From VGWB01 sp964480945 (GTDB lineage Bacteria > Bacteroidota > Ignavibacteria > UBA10030), in contig CAYZRX010000005.1 in assembly GCA_964480945.1 (NCBI GenBank), forward strand, positions 35,803-99,802: a DNA stretch of 64,000 nt, read 5' to 3'. This document shows positions 56,787-64,000 of this stretch, piece after piece (position 1 is the stretch's first letter; each line of letters begins with the position of its first letter). The notes below the pieces were generated by a model. The model did no database searches. It saw only the letters and a program-made list of their open reading frames with translations, and was not told the origin of the DNA. The translations under genes and the position numbers were made by a program.

Positions 56787-57192
56787 GCGGGTGCACTGAG
56801 GAAGAGCCTTTGCGAGCCTTTGAAAGTCCGACTACACGCTCCCTCTCGCACGAAACCGAATCGGAACGGCGCCTCCGCGGCGCTCTTCGAGAGGATGCTG
56901 CTCTGGGAAGCTACTGTAGTTCATCTGAAAGGCAACTGGAGTTACATGCTGAGCAAAACTGATGACCAGAGCAAGGCTCACATCGACGCTCGATGATAGG
57001 TCCCGCAGATCGTGGAGAGTGATTCAGGCGATGGTATACAGCCACGTTATCTTTCAGATCTTTGAGGGCGGGCTGAAGGTACGCAATCTCTTATGAATCG
57101 CCCTGCTGCAATCGTCCGGAAGGGTGAAGAGCTTGCACAAGAACAAAGTCCCAAGCTATCGAGGTTGAAGAGGCCTGCGGCCGCGCCCCTTC
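56787..57192. other. Intergenic region, about 400 bases
   Basis: No gene is supported. It contains a GCGCC/GGCGC hairpin at 56869-56883 and a 26-base match (56911-56936) to a site at 54597-54623 in the other GC-rich intergenic region (CTACTG, AGTT, CTGAAAGGCAAC in common). Confidence 0.4.
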
Positions 57193-58230
57193 CTAAGGCG
57201 AGACATTCAATACTCTCGTTGACTCCCTCACAATGAACTCTGTCTCCAAGATAACTCGCTCGGTGGGCAGCAGTGTGGCAGAATCGATATTCCGTATCAA
57301 GATCTCGGCAGCCTTCCTACCTATCTCATGTTGGGGAGCCCTAATCGTTGTCAGCGGGACCGGATAGATTCTCGCGTAGGACATATCATCATTGCCGACG
57401 ATCGATACGTCTTTCGGTACTTGAATATTCAGCTCTTTGAGTGCTGTCATGACTGCAAGAGCTTGTTGATCGTTGAAACAGACAATCGCAGTCGGATAGT
57501 CTTCTTTCTTCCTGTTCTTGAAGTATCTCAACGTGTTGCCATAACTCTCCTCGTGGCGAGATCCTATCGGCACGATCATCTCGCTCCTGAACACCAAGGG
57601 GCTCTCGCTGAAGGCATCCCGAAATCCCTCGATCCGTTCCTGCGTGTGCGATGAATTCGGCGGGCCCGCAAAATGGACAATCTTCGTATGACCTCCATCG
57701 ATCAAGTACTTCACCGCCTTCTTGATTGCCTTGAGATTGTCAATCGCAACGACGTTCGCCTGTATCCCTTTCACAGCTTCGAGCAGGACAAATGGGTAAT
57801 TGATCATCTTCAACTTGAAGAGGTGCTCGATCTCTGAAGCGCCTTCGACGACGGGCGCGATGATCGTCCCCTTGATGTCCTTTGCCGAGAAAAGATGAGT
57901 GAAAGTCTTCTCGCACCCTTGATCGTTTTCTGAGCTGGCGACGATTACGGAATACCCTTTGCTGTTCGCATACTCCCTCACGCCTGTCGCGATCGACGTG
58001 TAGAACGGATAGTTCAGATCCTTGATGATCACGGCAATCGTCTTGTCTTGATGACCGTTCTTCAGGTACCGTGCCACTCCGCGCGGTCGGAAGTTCAAGT
58101 CTTTCATGACTTCCAGGATCTGTTCCCTTGTTCCTGGATTGACCGTATTCTTGCCGTTGATAACTGCCGAAACGGTGCCTTTGGAGACTCCCGCCCGTTT
58201 CGCGACATCTTCTATCGTTATTCGCTTCAT
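57193..58230 (-). CDS. LacI-family transcriptional regulator
   Basis: A 345-residue repressor. The N-terminal helix-turn-helix (MKRITIEDVAKRAGVSKGTV, SAVINGKNTVNPGTREQI) is followed by the hinge (RPRGVARYLKNG). The periplasmic-binding-protein-like sensor domain (IAVIIKDLNYPFYTSIATGV, VSIVGNDDMSYARIYPVPLTTIRAP) binds a sugar. The frame is open to 58290, but ATG 58230 begins the HTH and has GGAAGG upstream. A promoter and an operator-like palindrome lie just upstream, indicating autoregulation. The nearest likely target is the ABC/polyol operon, which carries a similar half-site. Confidence 0.88.
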   Translation of the reverse strand: MKRITIEDVAKRAGVSKGTVSAVINGKNTVNPGTREQILEVMKDLNFRPRGVARYLKNGHQDKTIAVIIKDLNYPFYTSIATGVREYANSKGYSVIVASSENDQGCEKTFTHLFSAKDIKGTIIAPVVEGASEIEHLFKLKMINYPFVLLEAVKGIQANVVAIDNLKAIKKAVKYLIDGGHTKIVHFAGPPNSSHTQERIEGFRDAFSESPLVFRSEMIVPIGSRHEESYGNTLRYFKNRKKEDYPTAIVCFNDQQALAVMTALKELNIQVPKDVSIVGNDDMSYARIYPVPLTTIRAPQHEIGRKAAEILIRNIDSATLLPTERVILETEFIVRESTRVLNVSP

Positions 58231-58263
58231 TCTGCCTTCCGGCGCCTGCACAAAAGCGCCACT

Positions 58264-58279
58264 ATTGAAACGGTTTAAT
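58264..58279. promoter_or_regulatory. LacI-type operator upstream of the regulator gene
   Basis: ATTGAAACGGTTTAAT is a near-perfect 16-base palindrome centred on CG, with two mismatched positions. It lies 34 bases before the regulator's start and downstream of its -10 box, where bound repressor would block initiation. Confidence 0.6.
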
Positions 58280-58293
58280 TCTTCTAGCAATGT

Positions 58294-58322
58294 ATAATAC
58301 CGAGTAAATAGTCGAAAATCAA
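58294..58322 (-). promoter_or_regulatory. Sigma70-type promoter of the LacI-family gene
   Basis: On the minus strand TTGATT (58322-58317) and TATTAT (58299-58294) are separated by exactly 17 bases. The -10 box is 63 bases from the start codon and just upstream of the operator. Confidence 0.5.
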
Positions 58323-59472
58323 CAAGAGTTGTACTGCAAGTGCAGACATGCTCACTTGGCGGTACCAGCTCCTGTCCGGAGACAGTTCCAGAAAAACCCT
58401 GACATCAGCCTTCCGACGTCCACACCACCGATGTCCCTTCACGGAGGTCAGTTCTGCTGCAGCGGCCAAACCGACAAGCAGTGTAATTCGCTCAAACTTG
58501 GAGGTTCAACTACGCAAGAGAATCCCGCTGTCCGCTCGCACAACTTCGGTTTTCAATTTCCAGGAAGGTTTTCTTGATCATATTCCACACCAACGTCGCC
58601 CCCAATCCAGCTTGTGACAGATAACGCGTTGAGGCGGACTATTCGACCGCCGTCGTCGACACAGCGTCCAGCCGGGCCAATCTTAACTATGAGAACGAAT
58701 AAGGCTGCCGGCCTATCACAGGACGCGGATACCGTAGCAACACCTAATGATCAGGGGCTGCGAGCAGGGGCTGTGGGAATAAGGTTTTTCTCCTTGCCTT
58801 TTTGAAAGCGCCCCATTATTATTGAAACGGTTCAAGAGTTATTTAACCTATGAAAGGAAGCTGCTGGCGGGCGAGATCCGTGAAGCGGAAGACGCGGCTG
58901 CCCATTCCTCTCCTGACAATTGCAGACCTCGTCTTCGATATGCTCGCGCCCGGACCCGGGAGGGAGCCTCCAAATTTCGGCGCTTCGTTTTCGGTCCCTT
59001 TCTTCACCAACAAACCGGCTGACCGGCAACGCCCGACGATCACCCAATTCTCTCCTGTTAACAACTGAGCACGTCTCATCCAGCGGCTACCACCTTCACG
59101 CAGCTCACGGGCGGTCCAGCCAACGACGGGCAGCCTCGGCAGATCGCACGCTCCAGGGATCTCAACGACGGATGTAACCGTTCGGGAGAAGCTTCTGGAG
59201 GGGACGCGGAATACCGGTAGAGGCCGTATCCTCAAGATTATTAGTCTGACTAGAAGCTTCACGGACAGCGAGGTGGGTTCGACCAAGCCGACTGCCCCCT
59301 GATGACGAGACACCGAAAGTCACGAGCATGCACCGCGCGGCGGGAATCGAAATTGGGGCGAATGTGCCGTCGAAAGAGCTCTCACGATCTTTCAACAATG
59401 AGCGTGTTGACAACTCGTCGGCGTCAGCTGTCAGATGATGTGTTGAATCGAACAGATCACTAACAAAGAGCA
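58300..59472. other. Long region (about 1.17 kb) without a supported gene
   Basis: Open frames here are short, overlap on several strands and show no family motif. The sequence contains a second LacI-type site at 58822-58835 within a context that repeats the regulator's upstream region, which suggests a decayed gene or an old duplication. Confidence 0.45.
58822..58835. promoter_or_regulatory. Second LacI-type operator copy
   Basis: TTGAAACGGTTCAA has 5-base arms TTGAA/TTCAA around ACGG. It is preceded by AAAGCGCC..ATT, as is the operator at 58264, so about 30 bases are duplicated. No intact gene follows closely. Confidence 0.5.
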
Positions 59473-60609
59473 ATGATGATGAAACCACTTTCGCACCTCT
59501 CCAGAATCGTCGCCGTCATCCTCCTCTCTTTCCTGCAGCTTGCAGGTGCTTCTCCGCAGCAGCAGGAAACACCCGCTGCCCCACCGCCGGAGGTCCCCAT
59601 TCTCGGATCGCAGCTGTTCAAAATCACCTCCTCCATCGTCGGGCGGGAGTATCATTTGTATGTCAATTTGCCCAGAGGTTACCAGGATACGAGTAAGACA
59701 TTCCCCGTCATTTACCTCACGGACGGACAGTGGGATTTCCCACTGGCGGTCGCCGTGTTCGGCGAGCAATACTATGATGGCTTCGTGCCGGCTTCGATCG
59801 TCGTCGGCATCACGTGGGGAGGGAATGACCCCAACTATGACAGCCTGAGAGCCATTGACCTTACGCCGACCAGGATCCAGCAGATGCCGCACTCGGGCAA
59901 CGCGCCTAAGTTTCTCGCCTTCATGAAAGAAGAGCTCATTCCCTTCATCGAGTCACGGTACCGCGCTGCCAAGAACGACCGGACGCTCATGGGGAGTTCC
60001 CTCGGCGGACTCTTCACTCTTTTTGCTCTTTTCCACGAGACCGGATTGTTCAATCGGTACATCGTGACCAGCCCCTCGTTGGGATGGGATAACGGGATTA
60101 TCTATACTTTTGAAAAGACCTATGCAGAGCAGAACTCCCGGCTCCCCGTGAAGCTCTTCATGGCGATGGGGGGACTTGAGGGGGTAGGGGACGAATTTCA
60201 GAAATTCGTCAAGCAACTTCAGTCGAGAAAGTACGAAGGGTTGGACCTCCAGACACAGGTGTTGGAGAACACCGGACACTCTGGTAGCAAGGCAGAAGGT
60301 TATAGCAGAGGATTGCAGGCCGTTTTCGCCCGGCCGTCGCTTCGGCTCGCACCCGATGTTCTCACACAGTACGTCGGAAGATATCAGGTCGCCCCGGGCT
60401 TCACAGTTGAAATAGTGAGAGAAGGGGACGGTCTCATTCTCCTCGCGCCGGGCAACGCAAGACTTGCTTTGTGTGCTGAGAGCGAAGAGAACTTCTATTG
60501 CAAAGGGGGGTATTTGTTCCTCCGGTTTAAGAGGAACGAACAGGGAAAGGTCACGGGCTTCGACGCCGAACAATTCTCAGGACAGTTGATTGCTACAAGA
60601 ATCGACTAG
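59473..60609 (+). CDS. Exported alpha/beta-hydrolase esterase (esterase D/CE1-like)
   Basis: A 378-residue protein with a signal peptide (LSRIVAVILLSFLQLAGAS) and a putative-esterase domain: VNLPRGYQDTSKTFPVIYLTDGQW, nucleophile Ser in RTLMGSSLGGLFTLFAL, and a catalytic His in NTGHSGSKAEG. A C-terminal beta domain of about 75 residues (LTQYVGRYQVAPGFTVEIVREGDGLILL) is a common add-on in Bacteroidota. Three consecutive ATGs start the gene. Deacetylation or deacylation of hemicellulose is possible from context; siderophore-esterase-like activity is an alternative. Confidence 0.78.
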   Translation: MMMKPLSHLSRIVAVILLSFLQLAGASPQQQETPAAPPPEVPILGSQLFKITSSIVGREYHLYVNLPRGYQDTSKTFPVIYLTDGQWDFPLAVAVFGEQYYDGFVPASIVVGITWGGNDPNYDSLRAIDLTPTRIQQMPHSGNAPKFLAFMKEELIPFIESRYRAAKNDRTLMGSSLGGLFTLFALFHETGLFNRYIVTSPSLGWDNGIIYTFEKTYAEQNSRLPVKLFMAMGGLEGVGDEFQKFVKQLQSRKYEGLDLQTQVLENTGHSGSKAEGYSRGLQAVFARPSLRLAPDVLTQYVGRYQVAPGFTVEIVREGDGLILLAPGNARLALCAESEENFYCKGGYLFLRFKRNEQGKVTGFDAEQFSGQLIATRID

Positions 60610-60654
60610 CACTTAGTCCATCGGTAGGCCCTGCGCGTTTCACGTGATTCCAGC

Positions 60655-61473
60655 GTGCAGGTCAAAAAAGGTGTGCCGACGAAAAAGAGCGAAAAAGCGA
60701 AGACGCGCTACGCAGGAGCACAGTATCCTGACTTGCGGGACAAGACGGTCCTTGTGACCGGCGGCGGAAGCGGGCTTGGATTCGCCATTTCGAGCGCCTT
60801 CATCAGCAATTCTTCGCGCGTCGTTATCGTCGGCAGGAATGCTGCAAGGCTCAAGGAAGCCGGGAAACTCCTGGGGAAGAGAGCTCATTGCCTTACGTTC
60901 GATGTTGCTGAGATCGACCGGCTGCCAGAACTCGTGGAGCAGATAAAGGAGATCGCTGGACAGGTGGATGTTCTCGTCAACAACGCCGGCATCCACATGA
61001 AAAAAGATGTCCTTCATGTCACCAACAAGGAGTATCAGGCGATCATTCAAACGAACCAGACTGCCGTGTTCGCGCTGACGCGGGAAGTATTGAGAACCAT
61101 GGTGGCACGGCGTTCTGGGAGCATCATCATGATCAGCTCGATGGCGTCGCGGTATGGGATCCCGAAGGTCATTGGATACACGGCCTCGAAGTCTGCCATC
61201 GAGGGCATGACGCGCGCACTTGCGGTGGAGTACGGGCCGTTTGGAATTCGCGTCAATTGTATCGCACCCGGCTTCATCAAGACAAAAATGTCCTCCGAGG
61301 CATTTGAGGGCGATCCGGAGAGAAAACGAAGAGTCCTCGCCCGCACCCCGATGGCGAGACTCGGCGACCCCTCGGACATGGCGAACGCGGCACTTTTCCT
61401 GGCTTCGGAGCAATCGAAATTCGTTACGGGCATTGTGCTCCCGGTCGATGGCGGCAATTCCATAGGATTCTAG
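60655..61473 (+). CDS. SDR-family oxidoreductase (gluconate 5-dehydrogenase-like)
   Basis: A 272-residue classical short-chain dehydrogenase: TGGGSGLGFAIS for the cofactor, NNAGIH, catalytic Ser in MISSMASRYG, YTASK for Tyr and Lys, and VDGGNSIGF at the C-terminus. A 25-residue basic N-terminal extension precedes the core. The start is a GTG at 60655. It lies among uronate/hexuronate-type genes, so oxidation or reduction of a sugar acid is plausible, but many SDRs share these motifs. Confidence 0.8.
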   Translation: MQVKKGVPTKKSEKAKTRYAGAQYPDLRDKTVLVTGGGSGLGFAISSAFISNSSRVVIVGRNAARLKEAGKLLGKRAHCLTFDVAEIDRLPELVEQIKEIAGQVDVLVNNAGIHMKKDVLHVTNKEYQAIIQTNQTAVFALTREVLRTMVARRSGSIIMISSMASRYGIPKVIGYTASKSAIEGMTRALAVEYGPFGIRVNCIAPGFIKTKMSSEAFEGDPERKRRVLARTPMARLGDPSDMANAALFLASEQSKFVTGIVLPVDGGNSIGF

Positions 61474-61606
61474 GGCCGTTTCCATAAAGTCATCTTGTGT
61501 TCATCGATAGCGCGACTGCAAATGGAAACGAGCACTAGTGCCTTTTTGGAAAGGGCACAGATAAGAAACACAAGATTTTCCCGCAACCATAAAAAATTAG
61601 AAACAG

Positions 61607-61631
61607 CGGGATCCCGTACAGCGGGACTTTT
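61607..61631 (+). terminator. Possible weak terminator / overlapping hairpins
   Basis: TCCCG (61612-61616) and CGGGA (61622-61626) are followed by CTTTT. The overlapping CGGGATCCCG (61607-61616) is itself a perfect palindrome, so two exclusive hairpins can form between the SDR and URO-D genes. Confidence 0.35.
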
Positions 61632-61709
61632 CAGAAGTGGCACTAGCCAAAGAAATGACGCTCTAAAAACCACAACGCTGAAGTTTCTAAATCAGAGGGA
61701 CTCGAGAAG

Positions 61710-62747
61710 ATGACAGATAGACAGTGGGAGCTCTTGAAGCGGACCATACAGGGTGAGCAATCAACGCCGCTGCCCGTGGGTTTCATCATTGACTCTCCCT
61801 GGTTGCCGAACTGGTACGGCGTCACCATACTCGACTATTTCTCAAATGATGAGGTGTGGCTGAGCGCAAATCTTAGAGCAATCAGAGAATTCCCCGATGT
61901 CATGTTCCTGCCCGGTTTCTGGTCAGAATACGGCATGTGCACTGAACCGTCCGCGTTTGGAGTACGATGCACGTTTCCAGCGAATGAGTTTCCTCATGCA
62001 CACAAGGTCCTGCTTTCAGATGATGAAATTGATTCGCTTCCATCGCCCAATCCCAAGACTGACGGTCTGTTGCCGTTTGTTTTAAATCGCTTGAAGATGG
62101 CGCAGCCGCATATCGAAGATGCAGGCCACAAAATCCGCTTCGCCGTTGCGCGCGGCCCCCTGAATATCGCCAGCTACCTGATGGGCACATCGGAGTTTCT
62201 GACCCTCTTGATGATGGACCCCGAAAAAGCTGAGAGGCTGATCAAGAAGATCGCTACGTTCCTCAAGGAATGGCTGGCATTGCAGAGAGAAACCTTCCCT
62301 TCCATCGATGGCATATTTCTGCTTGATGACATTATCGGTTTCGTCGGAGAAACGGAATTCTGCACGTTTGCCCTCCCTTACTTCAAAGAGCTCTTTGACG
62401 CTGATGTCTCTGTCAAGTTCCTGCACAACGATGCACAGTGTAAGGTGTCCGCCCCCTTCCTGCCGGAAATGGGAGTCAACCTCTTCAATATGGGGTTTGA
62501 CATCACACTGAATGAATTGAAGTCGTTGACCGAAAACAAAATCGCGTTGCTTGGCAACATACCTCCTCGTGATGTCCTGGCGAACGGCACGCCGGCCGAC
62601 GTAACGCGAGCAACAACGGAGCTCATCGATTCTCTTGAAAACCGGTCCAGGGTCATCATGTCCTGTGGTGGGGGCATGCCGCCCGGGGTGAGCTCTGAGA
62701 ACATCACTGCATTCATCAGAGCCGTGAAAAACCATCCGATCGCGTGA
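61710..62747 (+). CDS. Uroporphyrinogen decarboxylase (URO-D) family protein
   Basis: A 345-residue TIM-barrel protein of the URO-D/MtaA/CmuA superfamily: ARGPLNIASYLMGTSEFLTLLM, LLDDIIGFVGETEFCTFALPYFKEL, FLHNDAQCKVSAPFLPEMGVNLFNMG and MSCGGGMPPGVSSENITAFI. The divergent N-terminus lacks the canonical porphyrin-binding start (RPVWFMRQAGR type) of HemE. It is more likely a methyltransferase-like or carbohydrate-locus paralogue than a haem enzyme. It ends 3 bases before the GH105-like gene. Confidence 0.8.
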   Translation: MTDRQWELLKRTIQGEQSTPLPVGFIIDSPWLPNWYGVTILDYFSNDEVWLSANLRAIREFPDVMFLPGFWSEYGMCTEPSAFGVRCTFPANEFPHAHKVLLSDDEIDSLPSPNPKTDGLLPFVLNRLKMAQPHIEDAGHKIRFAVARGPLNIASYLMGTSEFLTLLMMDPEKAERLIKKIATFLKEWLALQRETFPSIDGIFLLDDIIGFVGETEFCTFALPYFKELFDADVSVKFLHNDAQCKVSAPFLPEMGVNLFNMGFDITLNELKSLTENKIALLGNIPPRDVLANGTPADVTRATTELIDSLENRSRVIMSCGGGMPPGVSSENITAFIRAVKNHPIA

Positions 62748-62750
62748 ACG

Positions 62751-63461
62751 ATGGGAAAGAGACCAGCCTGGGGTTTATCCTGCCTTTACTTATTGATCGC
62801 AACCGCGATGTTTGAGAGACGGAAAATGGCCCGTTTTCTAACCGTGTTTGTTCTCTCTGTGGTTGGTCAGGACCCGAGGATCTCCCTCGCACAGAACACA
62901 TTGGACTCTGAGAAAGCGCTTCGGGCAGTGGCCAACACCGTTGTGAACGATTCGGCCTTTTGCTTCGTCGATCAGAAAACCAGTGATCACTTCAAGTCTG
63001 CTGCTGTGGCCCCCAAGGATGCACAGCTGCGACTGGCGGGTCCCTATGCAGATTGGCGCTACTGGAACGGGGTGCTCAATATCGCATTGATCCGATTAGG
63101 AGAAGTACTTCGCGAAACCTCTTGGAGCGATTTCCCTGTCACGAACATAGCATTCAGCTTTGACAACTTCAGATATTTTGAAGAACGGTACAAAGGTGAA
63201 GGGAAGATGTTCACCTACGCGATAGCCCGTTCCGTCAACAGGGGATACATCGAGCCGCGCTACGCTTCGATTGCCCAACGCGGATGGGAAGGTGTCATGG
63301 CCAGGATCCGGCCCAATGGTCAGGTTGAAGGTGTCAGCGCCGGCACAGTTGTCAGCGATGACTTGGTTTACTACTACCGTCGCCCGACGCAGCTGAATGA
63401 TGTCCACGGTATCGGAGTCATTCTGCTTGCGGGGGCGGAGATGCTGCAGCTTCGGAAGTAA
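62751..63461 (+). pseudogene. GH105/GH88-like unsaturated uronyl hydrolase with internal deletion
   Basis: The 236-residue product has the N-terminal part of a GH105/GH88-type (alpha/alpha)6 barrel (LRLAGPYADWRYWNGVLNIALIRLGE, NIAFSFDNFRYFEERY). It then jumps at about residue 158 directly to the family's C-terminal part (MFTYAIARSVNRGYIEPRY, RGWEGVMARIRPNGQVEGVS, GVILLAGAEML). Normal members have about 370-400 residues, so some 130-150 residues are missing, including the helices that carry the catalytic Asp. The frame is preserved across the junction. Catalysis is very unlikely. ATG 62826 is an alternative start. Confidence 0.65.
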
Positions 63462-63554
63462 TCCGCGCACGGCTGGCTCTGAGACACCCTTCCGTGACGG
63501 CGTTTTACCGGTGTTCGTGATCAGCGTGGTGCTTGCCCTCGGCAGAGGGGAGAC

Positions 63555-63743
63555 ATGAAACTAGGACGCGGACTCCGGGTAGCCTGCTTTGCTTTCCCCC
63601 GCTGGATTCTCTTCGGGGGGCAGTGTCAGTTGCCCGGCAACTTCCTGCCGGGTTTGTATGACGGGTCCAAAGTTCCACACTACAACTTGCCCGATCCGCT
63701 GATCTTCCTCAATGGACAAGAGCTCAAAGACGCCAAGACGTGA
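63555..63743 (+). pseudogene. N-terminal remnant of a CE15 glucuronoyl esterase-like gene
   Basis: The 62-codon frame encodes LYDGSKVPHYNLPDPLIFLNGQELKDAKT, which resembles the segment just before the catalytic domain of CE15 glucuronoyl esterases and related esterases (YDxxKVPPYxLPDPL). It stops at TGA, and no further esterase sequence follows before the MFS gene. It is therefore a stub whose catalytic domain has been lost. Confidence 0.5.
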
Positions 63744-63804
63744 AAGTGAAAAGGGAGGAAGGAAATTCCACATCGCTTTGAGACGCATATTTACTAAAAA
63801 GACA

Positions 63805-64000
63805 ATGAACCAACAAAATCCCATCACCAAGGAAACCGGGGGCGATTTTCTCCGAACCGGCGCGGCGCCGGGTGGCTCCTATCGTTGGACGGTTTGCGCA
63901 CTTCTCTTCTTCGCAACGACCATCAACTACATCGATCGCCAGGTTTTGGGCATACTAGCCCCGGTGCTGCAGAAAGACATCGGCTGGAGTGAAATCGACT
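63805..64000 (+). CDS. MFS transporter, ExuT/ACS-type, partial
   Basis: The first 65 codons of a major facilitator protein that continues beyond the window. The first helix region (GGSYRWTVCALLFFATTINY, IDRQVLGILAPVLQKDIGW) has the NYxDRQ motif typical of the anion:cation symporter family, which includes hexuronate transporters. With the uronate-type enzymes upstream, uptake of glucuronate/galacturonate is the best guess. Confidence 0.75.
   Translation, partial: MNQQNPITKETGGDFLRTGAAPGGSYRWTVCALLFFATTINYIDRQVLGILAPVLQKDIGWSEID

Noticed and set aside
58843..59313. 156-codon minus-strand open frame in the gene-free stretch
   Set aside because: Basic, low-complexity composition, no family motif, overlapped by frames on the other strand.
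1..64000. CRISPR arrays, insertion sequences, prophage genes, rRNA
   Set aside because: No regularly spaced repeats, transposase, integrase or phage motifs, and no rRNA-like sequence were seen on either strand.

Overview
The window looks like a chromosomal carbohydrate-catabolism region from a moderately GC-rich member of the Bacteroidota/Chlorobiota (FCB) group, probably an Ignavibacteria-like or related uncultured lineage. The evidence is several secreted proteins with a type IX secretion (T9SS) C-terminal sorting domain of the 'QNYPNPFNPST ... SGVYFYRL' kind, a PorV/PorQ-family outer-membrane protein, a TonB-dependent receptor with a carboxypeptidase-regulatory N-domain, and DUF4982/PA14-decorated glycosidases. 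No phylogenetic marker gene is present, so this placement is an inference.

Layout. (1) 1-6771, plus strand: a GH94 cellobiose phosphorylase, a DUF5060-GH5-like hydrolase and a multidomain T9SS-sorted GH5-like/Ig/CBM35 enzyme. (2) 6930-8842, minus strand: a sugar-phosphate isomerase/epimerase-like TIM barrel and an NAD-dependent epimerase, with a fragment of a second isomerase paralogue upstream. (3) 9880-11709, plus strand: a T9SS-tailed protein built from two near-identical 247-codon units, each with an in-frame TGA at the same position. A strong terminator follows. (4) 11912-24525: a xyloglucan-type locus, with GH74 on plus and a minus-strand operon GH31 > GH31 > GH2 > GH51-like T9SS enzyme. 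(5) 24990-28849: a carbamoyltransferase cassette with two small membrane proteins, next to two broken genes (SGNH hydrolase and CBM9-like) joined tail to tail. (6) 29011-36804, minus strand: a four-gene surface operon (TonB-dependent receptor, large Fn3 surface protein, PorV/PorQ-like protein, IPT/TIG lipoprotein) with no SusD. (7) 37227-44048: sialate O-acetylesterase-type esterase, GH5 mannanase lipoprotein, GH130 mannosyl phosphorylase and an SSS symporter, a small beta-mannan module. (8) 44436-47357: GT87-like membrane glycosyltransferase, a small lipoprotein and a PAS protein. (9) 47425-54281, minus strand: sugar/polyol ABC importer, Zn-dependent polyol dehydrogenase, PfkB kinase and Fe-dependent alcohol dehydrogenase. 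(10) 54792-58230, minus strand: coiled-coil lipoprotein, patatin-like protein and a LacI-family regulator with a promoter/operator. (11) 59473-64000, plus strand: esterase, SDR dehydrogenase, URO-D-family protein, an internally deleted GH105/GH88-like gene, a CE15 N-terminal remnant and the start of an ExuT-like MFS transporter, suggesting hexuronate/glucuronoxylan metabolism.

How the genes fit together (inference). Secreted T9SS enzymes and GH74 would cut plant hemicellulose at the surface. The TonB receptor operon could import fragments. Lipoprotein and periplasmic GH31/GH2/GH5 enzymes would trim side chains. Phosphorolytic enzymes (GH94, GH130), an SSS symporter and the ABC/polyol operon would feed central metabolism. 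Several genes are decaying (two in-frame stops, one nonsense codon with a fusion junction, one internal deletion, one esterase stub, one isomerase stub), so the region is being actively remodelled.
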